Origin: JAOUEA01 sp035249905
Lineage (GTDB): Bacteria; Actinomycetota; UBA4738; HRBIN12
Assembly: GCA_035249905.1 (NCBI GenBank)
Contig: DATFFT010000004.1
Coordinates: 1 to 64,000 of the forward strand
Direction: 5' to 3'
Length of the DNA stretch: 64,000 bases
Each line of letters begins with the position of its first letter. The stretch's first letter is position 1. The notes beneath the pieces are model-generated. The model searched no databases and was not told the origin of the DNA. It saw only the letters and a program-made list of their open reading frames with translations. Both the position numbers and the translations under genes were made by a program. Shown here piece after piece: positions 53,684-62,222 of the stretch.

Positions 53684-55333
53684 ATGTCTCGCCCTCCCGA
53701 GCCTGCCTCGGTCTCCCCCGTGTTGATCGGCATCGCGCTCGCGGCGCCCTTGATCGGACTGGCGCTGCTGCTCGGCTTCCCGTCGCTCGACCTGCGATGG
53801 GAGCACCACCCGTCACACTTCTGGCTGGTGTCGGGGGTCGCCGCCGTGAACGTCGTCCTGGGGGTGCTGGTGAGCGAGGCCGCTCGTCAGCGCCGGGACG
53901 TCCGGCTGTTCCTGGTGTCCATGGTGTTGCTCACGAGCGCCGGGTTCCTGGCACTCCATGCGCTCGCCACGCCCGGCGTGGTGCTGGCCGGACCGAACGG
54001 CGGGTTCGCGCTCGCCACGCCCGTCGGGCTGCTGATCGCCTCCGGGTTCGCGGCGGTCTCCGCGCTGGACCTCGAGGCACACGAGGCGTCGCTGCTGCGG
54101 CTGCAACGGCCGATCCGCATCGGGCTGCTGATCGTGATCGTCGCGTGGGCCGCAGCGTCGCTGTTCGAGGTCGGGTTCATGCGTCGCGTCTTCGAGACGG
54201 AGCGTGCCCCTTGGCTGCTCGCGGTCCTGCCCCTGGGCGTCGCGGCGTACGCGTTCGCGGCATGGCGGTACGTGGGCATCTATCGTGCTCGCCGGCGGCC
54301 GCTCCCGCTCGTGATCGCGATGTCGTTCGTGCTCCTCGCCGAGGCGTTGCTCGTGGTCGCGCTCAGCCGAGGCTGGCATCTCTCGTGGTGGGAGTGGCAC
54401 GTGCTGATGGCGGGGGCCTTCGCCGCGATCCTGCTCGCGGCGCGCCACGAGTACCGTTCGGAGCGCTCGCTGGTGCGCACGTTCCGAAGCCTCTACCTCG
54501 AGGGCACCCTCGAGCGTCTCGACGAGCGTCAATCCAGCGCGTTGACGACGCTCGCCCGTGCCGATTCCGAGGGCTCGATCGACGAGGCGGCCGAGGACCT
54601 GCGAACCGAGGGCTTCACGGGCGACGAGGTCGCGGTCCTGGTGCGTTCCGCCCGGCAGCTGTCGACGCTCGAGGGGCTGCTGCGCCGTTACGTCGGCCCC
54701 CAACTCGCCGATCGCCTCAGCGAGGACCCGCGTCTGGCCGACCTCGGGGGCGACGAGCGCGAGGTTTCCGTGCTCTTCGCCGACCTGGCCGGCTTCACCT
54801 CGTTCGCGGAGGGCCGCCCCGCCCCCGAGGTCATCGACATGCTCAACACCTATTGGAGCGAGGTCGTGCCCACCCTCGTCGACCGCGAGGGCGGGCTCAT
54901 CGAACGCTTCGCGGGCGACGCCGTCCTGATCATGTTCAACGCCCTGGGCGACCAGCCCGACCACGCGGCCCGCGCCTGCCGGGCCGCGATCGCGATGCGC
55001 GACGCATCCGAACGGGTGCACGCGGGTTCCAACGACTGGCCACGGTTCCGCGTGGGCGTGAACACCGGCCCGGCCGTGATCGGCAACGTCGGCGCCGACG
55101 TGCACCGTTCATTCTCGGCGATCGGCGACACGACGAACGTCGCGGCCCGTCTGCAGGGGCTATCGACGCCGGGCCACATCACGATCGCGGAGCGGACCCT
55201 TCGGGAAGTGCGCTCGACGGGCGACGGCGACGTCGACGTCGTGCCGCTCGGGGCCGTCGATCTGAAGGGAAAGGCCGAACCGACCGACGCGTTCGAGCTC
55301 CTCTCGATCGGAGAAGCCGGAGCATCGCGATGA
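53684..55333 (+). CDS. Membrane-bound class III nucleotide cyclase
   Basis: About 549 residues from the ATG at 53684. The first ~260 hold seven to eight membrane helices (for example VLIGIALAAPLIGLALLLGF, FWLVSGVAAVNVVLGVLVS, GLLIASGFAAVSALDL, WLLAVLPLGVAAYAFAAW). A linker with ALTTLARADSEGSIDEAAEDLRTEGFTGDEV follows, then the cyclase domain: VSVLFADLAGFTSFAEG (metal Asp), LIERFAGDAVLIMFNALG (second metal Asp; the Lys that selects ATP reads Arg) and FSAIGDTTNVAARLQGL (Asn and Arg of the transition state). The order resembles other actinobacterial multi-TM cyclases. It is the second cyclase within 8 kb. Confidence 0.88.
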   Translation: MSRPPEPASVSPVLIGIALAAPLIGLALLLGFPSLDLRWEHHPSHFWLVSGVAAVNVVLGVLVSEAARQRRDVRLFLVSMVLLTSAGFLALHALATPGVVLAGPNGGFALATPVGLLIASGFAAVSALDLEAHEASLLRLQRPIRIGLLIVIVAWAAASLFEVGFMRRVFETERAPWLLAVLPLGVAAYAFAAWRYVGIYRARRRPLPLVIAMSFVLLAEALLVVALSRGWHLSWWEWHVLMAGAFAAILLAARHEYRSERSLVRTFRSLYLEGTLERLDERQSSALTTLARADSEGSIDEAAEDLRTEGFTGDEVAVLVRSARQLSTLEGLLRRYVGPQLADRLSEDPRLADLGGDEREVSVLFADLAGFTSFAEGRPAPEVIDMLNTYWSEVVPTLVDREGGLIERFAGDAVLIMFNALGDQPDHAARACRAAIAMRDASERVHAGSNDWPRFRVGVNTGPAVIGNVGADVHRSFSAIGDTTNVAARLQGLSTPGHITIAERTLREVRSTGDGDVDVVPLGAVDLKGKAEPTDAFELLSIGEAGASR

Positions 55334-55363
55334 CGCCTGACGAGCCCGGGCGCCGAGAACGCG

Positions 55364-56614
55364 TCACGACCCCTCGAGCCGCAGCTCCTCTTCCTTCTCC
55401 TCGCGGCGGATGCGGTCGCGGAACTCCGAGTAGTGCATGGTCTCGAAGACGATCATGCCCACCATCACCGCGCTCAGAGCACCGAACGCCGCCAGGGCCG
55501 GGATGCGGGCGGCCAGCGGGATCAGGGCGAGCAGCAGCAGCCCGACCACGAGCCGATCCACGGTGACGTGATGCCAGTTCCGGAAGCGGAACGCGACGTG
55601 AGCGAAGAGATAGAGGGCGACGCCCCCGTACATCGCCGCGAGCGGCACGAGGGCGAGCGGCTCGTCGATCGTGTGATGACTGGTGTCCGAGACGTACTCC
55701 AGCACCTTCTTGAAGCCGAGCGCGCCCAGCACGATGCCGGCGATCATCGGGAGGTGCAGGTAGCTGTACGCGTCGCGGGCGATGCGGGCACGCACCTCTC
55801 CGTCGGCCGCGCGGAGCAGTCGTTCGCCGGCGAGCGCGACCACGTCGAAGTAGGCCCACCAGAGGCAGCCCGAGACCGTGAGTCCGAGCACCGACGCGAC
55901 GATGATCGCCCACGAGACCGGCTCATGGGCGATGCCCAGTCCGATCGCGACGATCGACTCCCCGAGCGCGACGATGACGATCAGGCCATGGCGCTCCGCG
56001 AAGAGCCCGGCCGAGTTCAGACGCCAGCCCGACGCGCCGCCGAGGATCGTGCCGACGTAGTCGACGACGAGCGCGGCTACCCACACCCAGATCTGCGGTA
56101 CCCCTTCGAGCTGTGACGCGATCAGGAGCAACACCGTGCTACCCAACAGCGAGGGCGCGAACCGAAGCAGCTGTCTGCGAAGACCGTCGTCGCCCTCTGC
56201 GCCCGCCGCCATCCAGAAGATCGCGAGGTGCAGCACCCGAACGGCCAGGTAGGCGAAGGCCACGACCACCGGACCCGACAGGCCACCCTCGATGTCACGG
56301 AACGCCTCGGGGATCGTGATGGCGAGCACGAACACCGCGGCCATCGCTCCGAACATCGCGACGCGACCGAGCCCCTCGTCCGCCCGAACGACGGCGCCCA
56401 ACCACGCGTAGCCGACCCAGCACCACCACACCAGTCCGAGCACGAGCAGTCCCTGCACGAGCCCGCGGACGGTGAGGTCGTCGGCCATGAGCGCCGTCAC
56501 CTGCGTGATGGCGAAGACGAAGACGAGATCGAGGAAGAGCTCGAGCGGGGTGACGCGGGCCTCCTCGGTGATCGCCACGATGCGGGGATGGCGAGCCTCG
56601 TTCACGAGGGGCAT
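55364..56614 (-). CDS. ltrA: Low temperature requirement protein A (LtrA) family membrane protein
   Basis: 416 residues with about ten membrane helices. TPLELFLDLVFVFAITQVTALM is the LtrA signature opening, and LFAERHGLIVIVALGESIVAIGLGI the conserved central ERHGL..IVxLGE motif. HLPMIAGIVLGALGFKKVLEYVSDTSHHTID and the charged C-terminus FETMHYSEFRDRIRREEKEEELRLEG complete it. The family is named for a Listeria growth phenotype in the cold; the molecular function is still unclear. It is convergent with the membrane cyclase, 30 bases apart. Confidence 0.92.
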   Translation of the reverse strand: MPLVNEARHPRIVAITEEARVTPLELFLDLVFVFAITQVTALMADDLTVRGLVQGLLVLGLVWWCWVGYAWLGAVVRADEGLGRVAMFGAMAAVFVLAITIPEAFRDIEGGLSGPVVVAFAYLAVRVLHLAIFWMAAGAEGDDGLRRQLLRFAPSLLGSTVLLLIASQLEGVPQIWVWVAALVVDYVGTILGGASGWRLNSAGLFAERHGLIVIVALGESIVAIGLGIAHEPVSWAIIVASVLGLTVSGCLWWAYFDVVALAGERLLRAADGEVRARIARDAYSYLHLPMIAGIVLGALGFKKVLEYVSDTSHHTIDEPLALVPLAAMYGGVALYLFAHVAFRFRNWHHVTVDRLVVGLLLLALIPLAARIPALAAFGALSAVMVGMIVFETMHYSEFRDRIRREEKEEELRLEGS

Positions 56615-56649
56615 GGTCTCACGTCGGCGGCCGCCGCTACGGTGGTGCT

Positions 56650-57072
56650 GTGGAACAGCGCGTGAGCCTGATCACCCTCGGCGTCGCCGACGTCGAGCGC
56701 GCCCGCAGCTTCTACGAACGCCTCGGCTGGCAGGTCGGGCTGGCCCTCGACGACACCGTCTTCTTCCAGGCGGGCGGCACGATCGTCGGGCTCTGGGGGC
56801 GCGAACAGCTCGCCGCCGACAGCGGCGTCACCGACACCGGCGGCTGGGGCGGCATCACGCTGGCCCACAACGTGCGATCGAACGACGAGGTCGACCGCGT
56901 GATCGAGCAGGCCCGCTCTTCAGGCGGCCGCATCGTCAGGGAACCCGCCGAGACCTTCTGGGGCGGGTACTCGGGCGTCTTCGTCGACATCGACGGGCAT
57001 CCGTGGGAGGTGGCGGTGAACGCCGGCTTCCCGCTGGCCGCCGACGGCAGCATCACCCTGCCCCAGCGCTGA
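56650..57072 (+). CDS. VOC-family protein
   Basis: 140 residues from GTG at 56650. ERARSFYERLGWQVGLALDDTVFFQAGGTIVGLWGREQL and GITLAHNVRSNDEVDRVIEQARSSGGRIVREPAETFWGGYSGVFVDIDGHPWEVAVN match a well-spread VOC subgroup, the last stretch (DIDGHPWEVA) including the metal Glu. It is divergent from ltrA at 35 bases. Function unknown. Confidence 0.88.
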   Translation: MEQRVSLITLGVADVERARSFYERLGWQVGLALDDTVFFQAGGTIVGLWGREQLAADSGVTDTGGWGGITLAHNVRSNDEVDRVIEQARSSGGRIVREPAETFWGGYSGVFVDIDGHPWEVAVNAGFPLAADGSITLPQR

Positions 57073-57117
57073 TCCTTTCACTGCTCGGACCTCCGCCCCG
57101 CCCTAGACTCGGAGCCG

Positions 57118-57546
57118 ATGGATCTGTCCGACCAGGAGCGCGACTTCCTGCAGGAACATCACGGCGCCGCGATGATCACGATCGGCGACGGGGGAGTGCC
57201 CAAGGCCGTTCGCGTCGGCATCGCGATCATCGACGGCGAGATCTGGAGCAGCGGTCGGCAGGACCGCGTCCGAACCGAGCGGCTGCGGCGGGATCCACGG
57301 TGCACGTTGTTCGTCTTCGACCGTGCGTACACGTACCTGACCCTCGAGACCACGGTGACGATCCTCGAGGGGCCCGACGTCCCCGAGCAGAGTCTGCAGC
57401 TGTTCCGAGTGATGCAGGGCAAGCCCACCGGGCCGCTCACCTGGTACAGCGCGGAGCTCGATGAGGAAGGCTTCCGACGGACGATGATCGACGAAGGACG
57501 CGTGATCTATCGGTTCGACGTGCAGCGGGCGTACGGCCTGCACTGA
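57118..57546 (+). CDS. Pyridoxamine-5'-phosphate-oxidase-like split beta-barrel protein
   Basis: 142 residues. LSDQERDFLQEHHGAAMITIGDGGVPKAVRVGIAIIDGEIWSSGRQDRVRTERLRRDPRCTLFVFDRAYTYLTLETTVTILEG matches the PNPOx-like F420/FMN-dependent family (TIGR03618-like), with the R-x-x-x-x-L-R-x-D-P-R cofactor-side helix. It probably uses F420H2 or FMN to reduce a small substrate; the cofactor cannot be decided by eye. It stands alone between hairpins. Confidence 0.85.
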   Translation: MDLSDQERDFLQEHHGAAMITIGDGGVPKAVRVGIAIIDGEIWSSGRQDRVRTERLRRDPRCTLFVFDRAYTYLTLETTVTILEGPDVPEQSLQLFRVMQGKPTGPLTWYSAELDEEGFRRTMIDEGRVIYRFDVQRAYGLH

Positions 57547-57563
57547 GCGGGCGAGCAGCCCAC

Positions 57564-57584
57564 CGCCGGCGCAGACGGCCGGCG
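57564..57584 (+). terminator. Hairpin between the PNPOx-like and cupin genes
   Basis: CGCCGGC (57564-57570) and GCCGGCG (57578-57584) pair perfectly around a 7-base loop, 18 bases after the PNPOx-like stop. No T-tract follows. A modest terminator or processing site. Confidence 0.45.
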
Positions 57585-57614
57585 AGGATGGAAGCGATGG
57601 GACGGGAGGGGACC

Positions 57615-58013
57615 ATGCTCGGGTGGATCGACGACATCGAGAAGGTCACGCTGGAGAACACGAACTTCCGGACCGTGGCGTACACCGGTGAGCACACGCA
57701 GCTCACGCTGATGCGCCTCGGCCCCGGGGAAGAGATCGGCTGGGAGCGGCACGGGAACCTCGACCAGTTCCTTCGCCTGGAACAGGGGAAGGCGCGCGTG
57801 GAGTTCGGCAGCACCGAGGATGCCGTCGACGAGACGCACGAAGCCGCCGACGATTGGGCGTTCATCGTGCCTGCCGGCGTCTGGCACAACGTGGTGAACA
57901 TCGGCGACGGCGACGTGAAGCTCTATTCGCTCTACTCACCGCCCGAACACCCCGACGGCACGGTCCATCGGACGAAGTCCGATGCTGACTCCGCGGAGGC
58001 CGAGCATCACTGA
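57615..58013 (+). CDS. Cupin-domain protein
   Basis: 132 residues from the ATG at 57615 (GGGAGGGG upstream). Cupin motif 1 is LGPGEEIGWERHGNLDQFLRLEQGKARVEFG, in which the usual H-x-H-x4-E reads W-E-R-H-G-N-L-D-Q, and motif 2 is FIVPAGVWHNVVNIGDGDVKLYSL with its His. This matches a group of small cupins in soil bacteria annotated from DNA alone. Metal binding is likely, function unknown. The 3' end overlaps the P-type ATPase by 32 bases. Confidence 0.82.
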   Translation: MLGWIDDIEKVTLENTNFRTVAYTGEHTQLTLMRLGPGEEIGWERHGNLDQFLRLEQGKARVEFGSTEDAVDETHEAADDWAFIVPAGVWHNVVNIGDGDVKLYSLYSPPEHPDGTVHRTKSDADSAEAEHH

Positions 58014-60789
58014 CCCGGACCCCTGGCGACGCGACGCCGACGACGTCGCCGCCGGGCTGGGAACCCATGTCCGTGAGGGCCTGACCTCGACCGAGGCCGC
58101 GGACCGGCTCGCACATGACGGGCCGAACCATCTCGAGGCGACCCGCCCGGTGCCGGCGTGGCGGAAGCTGATCGGCCAGTTCGCCGATCCCCTGATCTAC
58201 CTGCTCCTCGCGGCGATCCTCGTCTCGCTCGTGGCATGGTTCGTCGAGGGTGCGGAGGGCATCCCGTTCGAGGTGATCGTGATCGCCGCGATCGTGCTGG
58301 CCAACGCCGTGCTCGGCTTCGTGCAGGAGGCCCGCGCCGAGGAGGCCGTCGCCGCGTTGCAGCGCATGGCTTCGGCCACGTCGATGGTGGTGCGCGACGG
58401 CCGACAGGCTCGGATCCCGTCGGTGGACCTCGTCGTGGGCGATCTGCTGCTGCTGTCGGAGGGTGACGCGGTCGGCGCCGACGCGCGGCTGCTCGAAGCC
58501 TGGTCGCTCACCATCGCGGAGGCCGCGCTCACGGGCGAGAGCCAGCCCGTCCTCAAGGAGGTCGCCACCCTGGCCGGCCCGGTGGGGCTGGGCGACCGTC
58601 TGAACATGGTCTTCAGCGGCACGGCCGTCACCCGCGGGCGCGGCCGGTCCGTCGTCACGGCGACCGGCATGGGCACGGAGATGGGCAACGTGGCGCGCCT
58701 GCTCGCCGGCACGGAGGAGGAACGCACCCCCCTGCAGCGCGAGGTCGACCGCATCGGGCGCACGCTCGGGATCGCGGTCGTGATCATCGCGATCGTGGTC
58801 GTGGGAGCGATCCTGCTCACATCGGAGATCGACGATGCCTCCGGCCTTGTCGACGTCATGCTCGTCGGGGTCTCGCTCGCCGTGGCGGCGGTGCCGGAGG
58901 GCCTACCCGCCGTGCTGTCGGTCGTCCTCGCGCTCGGGGTTCAGCGCATGGCCCGTCGGCAGGCGATCGTGAAGCGGCTCTCGTCGGTCGAGACGCTCGG
59001 CTCGGCGTCGGTGATCTGCTCGGACAAGACCGGGACGCTGACCAAGAGCGAGATGACGATCGAGAGGATCGTCACGCCGTCGGGATCGATCGACGTCACC
59101 GGCGCGGGGTACCGGCCAGAGGGTGAACTGCGTGTCGACGGCCGAACGCTCGAGGATCCGGTCTTGCTCACCGAGGCCGCGCACGTGCTCGGCGCAGGCA
59201 GCCTCGCCAACGACGCCGAGTTGATCCATCGAGACGGCGAGTGGACGATCCGGGGCGACCCGACCGACGCTGCCTTCCTGGTCGCGGAAGCGAAGATCGA
59301 GGGGTTGAAGGAGAGCCGCGAGTCGCGGTTCCGACGGGTCGGCGAGGTGCCCTTCTCCTCCGAGCGCAAGCTCATGAGCACCCTCGAGGCCGACGTCGAT
59401 CGCGAAGGCCGCATCGACGTCGTCACCAAGGGCGCGCCCGACGTGCTGCTGGCTCGCTGCACCGATGAGCAGGCCGCGGGTGAGGTCCGCCCGCTCACCG
59501 ACGCCCGCAGGCGTGAGGTGCTCGCCGCCGTCGACGACCTGGCCGACCTCGCGATGCGCACCCTGGGGGTCGCCGGGCGTCCCCTGCCCGTCGCCGAGCG
59601 GCCTCCCGAAGACGAGTCGGTCGAGCGTGGGCTCGTCTACCTCGGCATCGTCGGCATCATCGATCCCCCGCGCGAAGAGGCCGTGGACGCCATCGACGAG
59701 GCGTCGGCCGCGGGGATCCGGGTCATGATGATCACGGGCGATCATCCCGGCACCGCGGAGCGCATCGCCGTCGATCTCGGGATCCTCGAGACCGGGGCCC
59801 CGGTCCTGACCGGAGTCGAGCTGGAGGAGCTCGACGACGAGGGGATGCGTGCGGCGGTGCGAGACGTCTCCGTGTACGCGCGCGTGGCGCCCGCGCACAA
59901 GCTGCGCATCGTCGACGCGCTCCAAGCGGACGACGCGATCGTGGCGATGACCGGCGACGGCGTGAACGACGCCCCGGCCCTGAAGTCGGCCGACATCGGC
60001 ATCGCCATGGGGATCACCGGCACCGACGTGACGAAGGAAGCGGCCGACATGATCCTCGCCGACGACGACTTCGCCACGATCGTGGCCGCCGTGCGGGAGG
60101 GCCGCGGGATCTTCTCGAACATCCGCCGGTTCCTTCGCTTCCTGCTGTCGTCGAACATCGGAGAGGTGCTCACGATGTTCCTCGGCGTGATGCTGGCGGG
60201 CGTGATCGGTCTCGATGCGGGTGAGGGCGTGGCGGTGCCCCTGCTCGCCACCCAGATCCTGTGGATCAACCTGCTCACCGACACCGCACCCGCCCTCGCG
60301 CTCGGCGTCGACCCGCCACCCGACGACGTCATGACCCGCCCTCCCCGCAAGCTCAGCGACCGGATGATCGACGCTCGCATGTGGATCGGCATCATCTGGG
60401 TCGGCTCGGTGATGGCGGCCGTCACGTTGCTGGCCCTCGATCTGCGTCTTCCCGGCGGCCTCGTCGGAGGGGAAGGCTCGGGTGACATCGTGGAAGCGCG
60501 CACGATGGCCTTCACGACCCTCGTGCTCGCCCAGCTGTTCAACTGCTTCAACGCCCGCTCCGATCGCGTCAGCGCGTTCCACGGGCTGTTCACCAACCCG
60601 CTCCTCTGGGGCGCCGTCGCGACGTCCCTCGCCCTGCAGGTCGCGGTCGTGCAGGTTCCGTTCCTGAACCGCGCCTTCGAGACCGCTCCGCTCGCGCTGA
60701 GCGATTGGCTGGTGTGCGCAGGGCTCGCGAGCGTCGTCCTCTGGGCCGACGAAGCCAAGAAGCTGCTGCAGAGGCTGATCACGCCCTGA
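57982..60789 (+). CDS. P-type cation-transporting ATPase (P2A, calcium-type)
   Basis: 935 residues. Actuator: TGES in EAALTGESQPV. Phosphorylation: CSDKTGTLTKSEM. Nucleotide binding: MSTLEADV...VVTKGAPDVLLARC. Hinge: MTGDGVNDAPALKSADIGIAMG. Membrane ion ligands: VAAVPEGLPAVLSV in M4, FLLSSNIGEVLTMF in M5 (N and E) and ILWINLLTDTAPALALG in M6 (N and D). This matches Ca2+/Mn2+ pumps of the SERCA/PMR1 group rather than heavy-metal pumps. It exports divalent cations. The start at 57982 overlaps the cupin gene; no better start is nearby. Confidence 0.92.
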   Translation: MLTPRRPSITDPDPWRRDADDVAAGLGTHVREGLTSTEAADRLAHDGPNHLEATRPVPAWRKLIGQFADPLIYLLLAAILVSLVAWFVEGAEGIPFEVIVIAAIVLANAVLGFVQEARAEEAVAALQRMASATSMVVRDGRQARIPSVDLVVGDLLLLSEGDAVGADARLLEAWSLTIAEAALTGESQPVLKEVATLAGPVGLGDRLNMVFSGTAVTRGRGRSVVTATGMGTEMGNVARLLAGTEEERTPLQREVDRIGRTLGIAVVIIAIVVVGAILLTSEIDDASGLVDVMLVGVSLAVAAVPEGLPAVLSVVLALGVQRMARRQAIVKRLSSVETLGSASVICSDKTGTLTKSEMTIERIVTPSGSIDVTGAGYRPEGELRVDGRTLEDPVLLTEAAHVLGAGSLANDAELIHRDGEWTIRGDPTDAAFLVAEAKIEGLKESRESRFRRVGEVPFSSERKLMSTLEADVDREGRIDVVTKGAPDVLLARCTDEQAAGEVRPLTDARRREVLAAVDDLADLAMRTLGVAGRPLPVAERPPEDESVERGLVYLGIVGIIDPPREEAVDAIDEASAAGIRVMMITGDHPGTAERIAVDLGILETGAPVLTGVELEELDDEGMRAAVRDVSVYARVAPAHKLRIVDALQADDAIVAMTGDGVNDAPALKSADIGIAMGITGTDVTKEAADMILADDDFATIVAAVREGRGIFSNIRRFLRFLLSSNIGEVLTMFLGVMLAGVIGLDAGEGVAVPLLATQILWINLLTDTAPALALGVDPPPDDVMTRPPRKLSDRMIDARMWIGIIWVGSVMAAVTLLALDLRLPGGLVGGEGSGDIVEARTMAFTTLVLAQLFNCFNARSDRVSAFHGLFTNPLLWGAVATSLALQVAVVQVPFLNRAFETAPLALSDWLVCAGLASVVLWADEAKKLLQRLITP

Positions 60790-60805
60790 ACGGCGTCCCG
60801 GCTAG

Positions 60806-60855
60806 TTGACGCCCCGACCCTTTCGACTCGATACTTAACCGTATGGTTCAGTCTC
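60806..60855 (+). promoter_or_regulatory. Leaderless promoter with ArsR operator
   Basis: TTGACG (60806-60811), 18 bases, GATACT (60830-60835) place transcription start at or next to the ATG at 60843, so the message is leaderless. AACCGTATGGTT at 60838-60849 is a perfect AACC-N4-GGTT dyad that covers the start codon and shares the core of the 21539-21556 operator. Confidence 0.8.
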
Positions 60856-61184
60856 AGGTCCTCGACCGCACGTTCTCCGCCCTGTCGGATCCGACGAGAC
60901 GCGTCATCCTGGACCGCCTCGAGGATGGCCCCGCCTCGATCGGCGAGCTGGCCGAACCGATCGGGATCTCGCTGCCCGGCGTGCTCAAGCACGTCCGCAT
61001 CCTCGAGGAGGCGAAGCTGGTGACCACCTCGAAAGAGGGGCGCAGACGGGAGTGCCGGCTGGGTCCCGGGGATATGCACGAGGTGAGCGACTGGATCGAT
61101 CACTACCGACGGCTGTGGGAACGCCGCCTCGACCGCCTCGAGGCATACGTGGAACGACAGCAACGGAAGGGGAACGAGCGATGA
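60843..61184 (+). CDS. ArsR-family transcriptional regulator
   Basis: 113 residues. LDRTFSALSDPTRRVILDRLEDGPASIGELAEPIGISLPGVLKHVRILEEAKLVTTSKEGRRRECRLGPGDMHEVSDWIDHYRRLWERRLDRLEAYVE. No metal-binding cysteines. Its leaderless promoter and dyad lie directly at the start codon. It leads an ArsR, SRPBCC, SRPBCC, FAD-oxidoreductase operon with 4-base overlaps. It ends inside the next gene's ATG. Confidence 0.92.
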   Translation: MVQSQVLDRTFSALSDPTRRVILDRLEDGPASIGELAEPIGISLPGVLKHVRILEEAKLVTTSKEGRRRECRLGPGDMHEVSDWIDHYRRLWERRLDRLEAYVERQQRKGNER

Positions 61185-61669
61185 GCCACGAGCTGAGACT
61201 GGAACGACTGTTCGACGCGCCGTCGGAGGTGGTCTTCGACGCCTTCGTCGATCCGGCCGCCCAGCACCACCTGCACGGCGGCGATCGACCGGACTGGGTG
61301 GTCCATCGCACCGAGACCGACGTGCGCGTCGGCGGCACCTCGGTCTACGCGATGGGCCCGCAGGGGCAGGATCCGGACATCGAGACGCGCACCTACTCCG
61401 TCGTCGACCGGCCGCACCGGCTCGTCTTCGAGCACTCGATGCAGATCGCGGAGTGGAGCCGGACGATCACGACCGAGATGACGATCACGTTCGAGGACCG
61501 CGACGGGAAGACCCTGCTCACGATGGTCCAGACCGGCTTCGAGACCGCCCAGGACCGTGACGACTTCCTCGGCGGATGGCCCACCTACCTCGACACGCTC
61601 CGTGGCGTGGTCGAGGAGCAGCTGAAGGCTCGGCACGACACCGACGAGCGCGGAGGGAGCGCATCGTGA
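61181..61669 (+). CDS. SRPBCC (AHSA1-type) protein
   Basis: 162 residues. LRLERLFDAPSEVVFDAFVDPAAQHHLHGGDRPDWVVHRTETDVRVGGTSVYAMGPQGQDPDIETRTYSVVDRPHRLVFEHSM and LTMVQTGFETAQDRDDFLGGWPTYLDTLRGVVEEQLKARHDTD. It has the LKARHD tail also seen at 21917-22438. It starts within the ArsR stop (ATGA) and overlaps the next gene's GTG by 4 bases. It differs strongly from the following SRPBCC protein, so the two are not a recent duplication. Confidence 0.9.
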   Translation: MSHELRLERLFDAPSEVVFDAFVDPAAQHHLHGGDRPDWVVHRTETDVRVGGTSVYAMGPQGQDPDIETRTYSVVDRPHRLVFEHSMQIAEWSRTITTEMTITFEDRDGKTLLTMVQTGFETAQDRDDFLGGWPTYLDTLRGVVEEQLKARHDTDERGGSAS

Positions 61670-62196
61670 GCGACGAGCGCCTTCCCGATCACGTGCTGAC
61701 CGCGGAGCACGACGACGAGGGGCTCACGATCGTCCGCATCATCGACGCGCAACGTGAGGCGGTCTTCCGGGCGTGGACGGAGGCCGAGGCCTTCGCGCAG
61801 TGGTTCGGCGAACACGGCTCTTCCGTACCGGTCGACGCCGCCACGTTGGACGTGCGGCCCGGCGGCGCCTGGCGCGTGGTGATGCTCCTCGGCGGGAGTT
61901 CCGAGATGGTGTTCTCGGGCGAGTACCGGGAGGTCGACGAGCCGGCGCACCTCGTGCTCACGATCACCGACCAGGAGCCCGGCGACGCGACCGACCACGC
62001 GGTGTGCACCGTCGATCTCGACGATCTGGGCGACGGGCGCACGCGCATGACGTTCACGCAGCGCGGGGGAGGACTCCCGCCCGGCCGCTACGAGGCGACG
62101 CTCCGCGGCTGGATGCTGTTCTTCGATCGTCAGGCCGACCTGCTCAAGGGCAGGCACGACGCCGACCTGAAGGCGCGGCACGACGGCTCCACCTGA
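61666..62196 (+). CDS. SRPBCC (AHSA1-type) protein with doubled C-terminal tail
   Basis: 176 residues from GTG at 61666. TIVRIIDAQREAVFRAWTEAEAFAQWFGEHGSSVPVDAATLDVRPGGAWRVVMLLGGSSEMVFSGEYREVDEPAHLVLTITDQEP and RMTFTQRGGGLPPGRYEATLRGWMLFFDRQADLL. It is the close homologue of 21917-22438 (WFGEHGSS, RPGGAW, MTFTQRGG). The end reads KGRHDADLKARHDGST, i.e. two RHD elements. It is followed by the FAD oxidoreductase after 26 bases. Confidence 0.9.
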   Translation: MSDERLPDHVLTAEHDDEGLTIVRIIDAQREAVFRAWTEAEAFAQWFGEHGSSVPVDAATLDVRPGGAWRVVMLLGGSSEMVFSGEYREVDEPAHLVLTITDQEPGDATDHAVCTVDLDDLGDGRTRMTFTQRGGGLPPGRYEATLRGWMLFFDRQADLLKGRHDADLKARHDGST

Positions 62197-62222
62197 CACG
62201 AGAAGAAGGAGGAAGGATCCCG

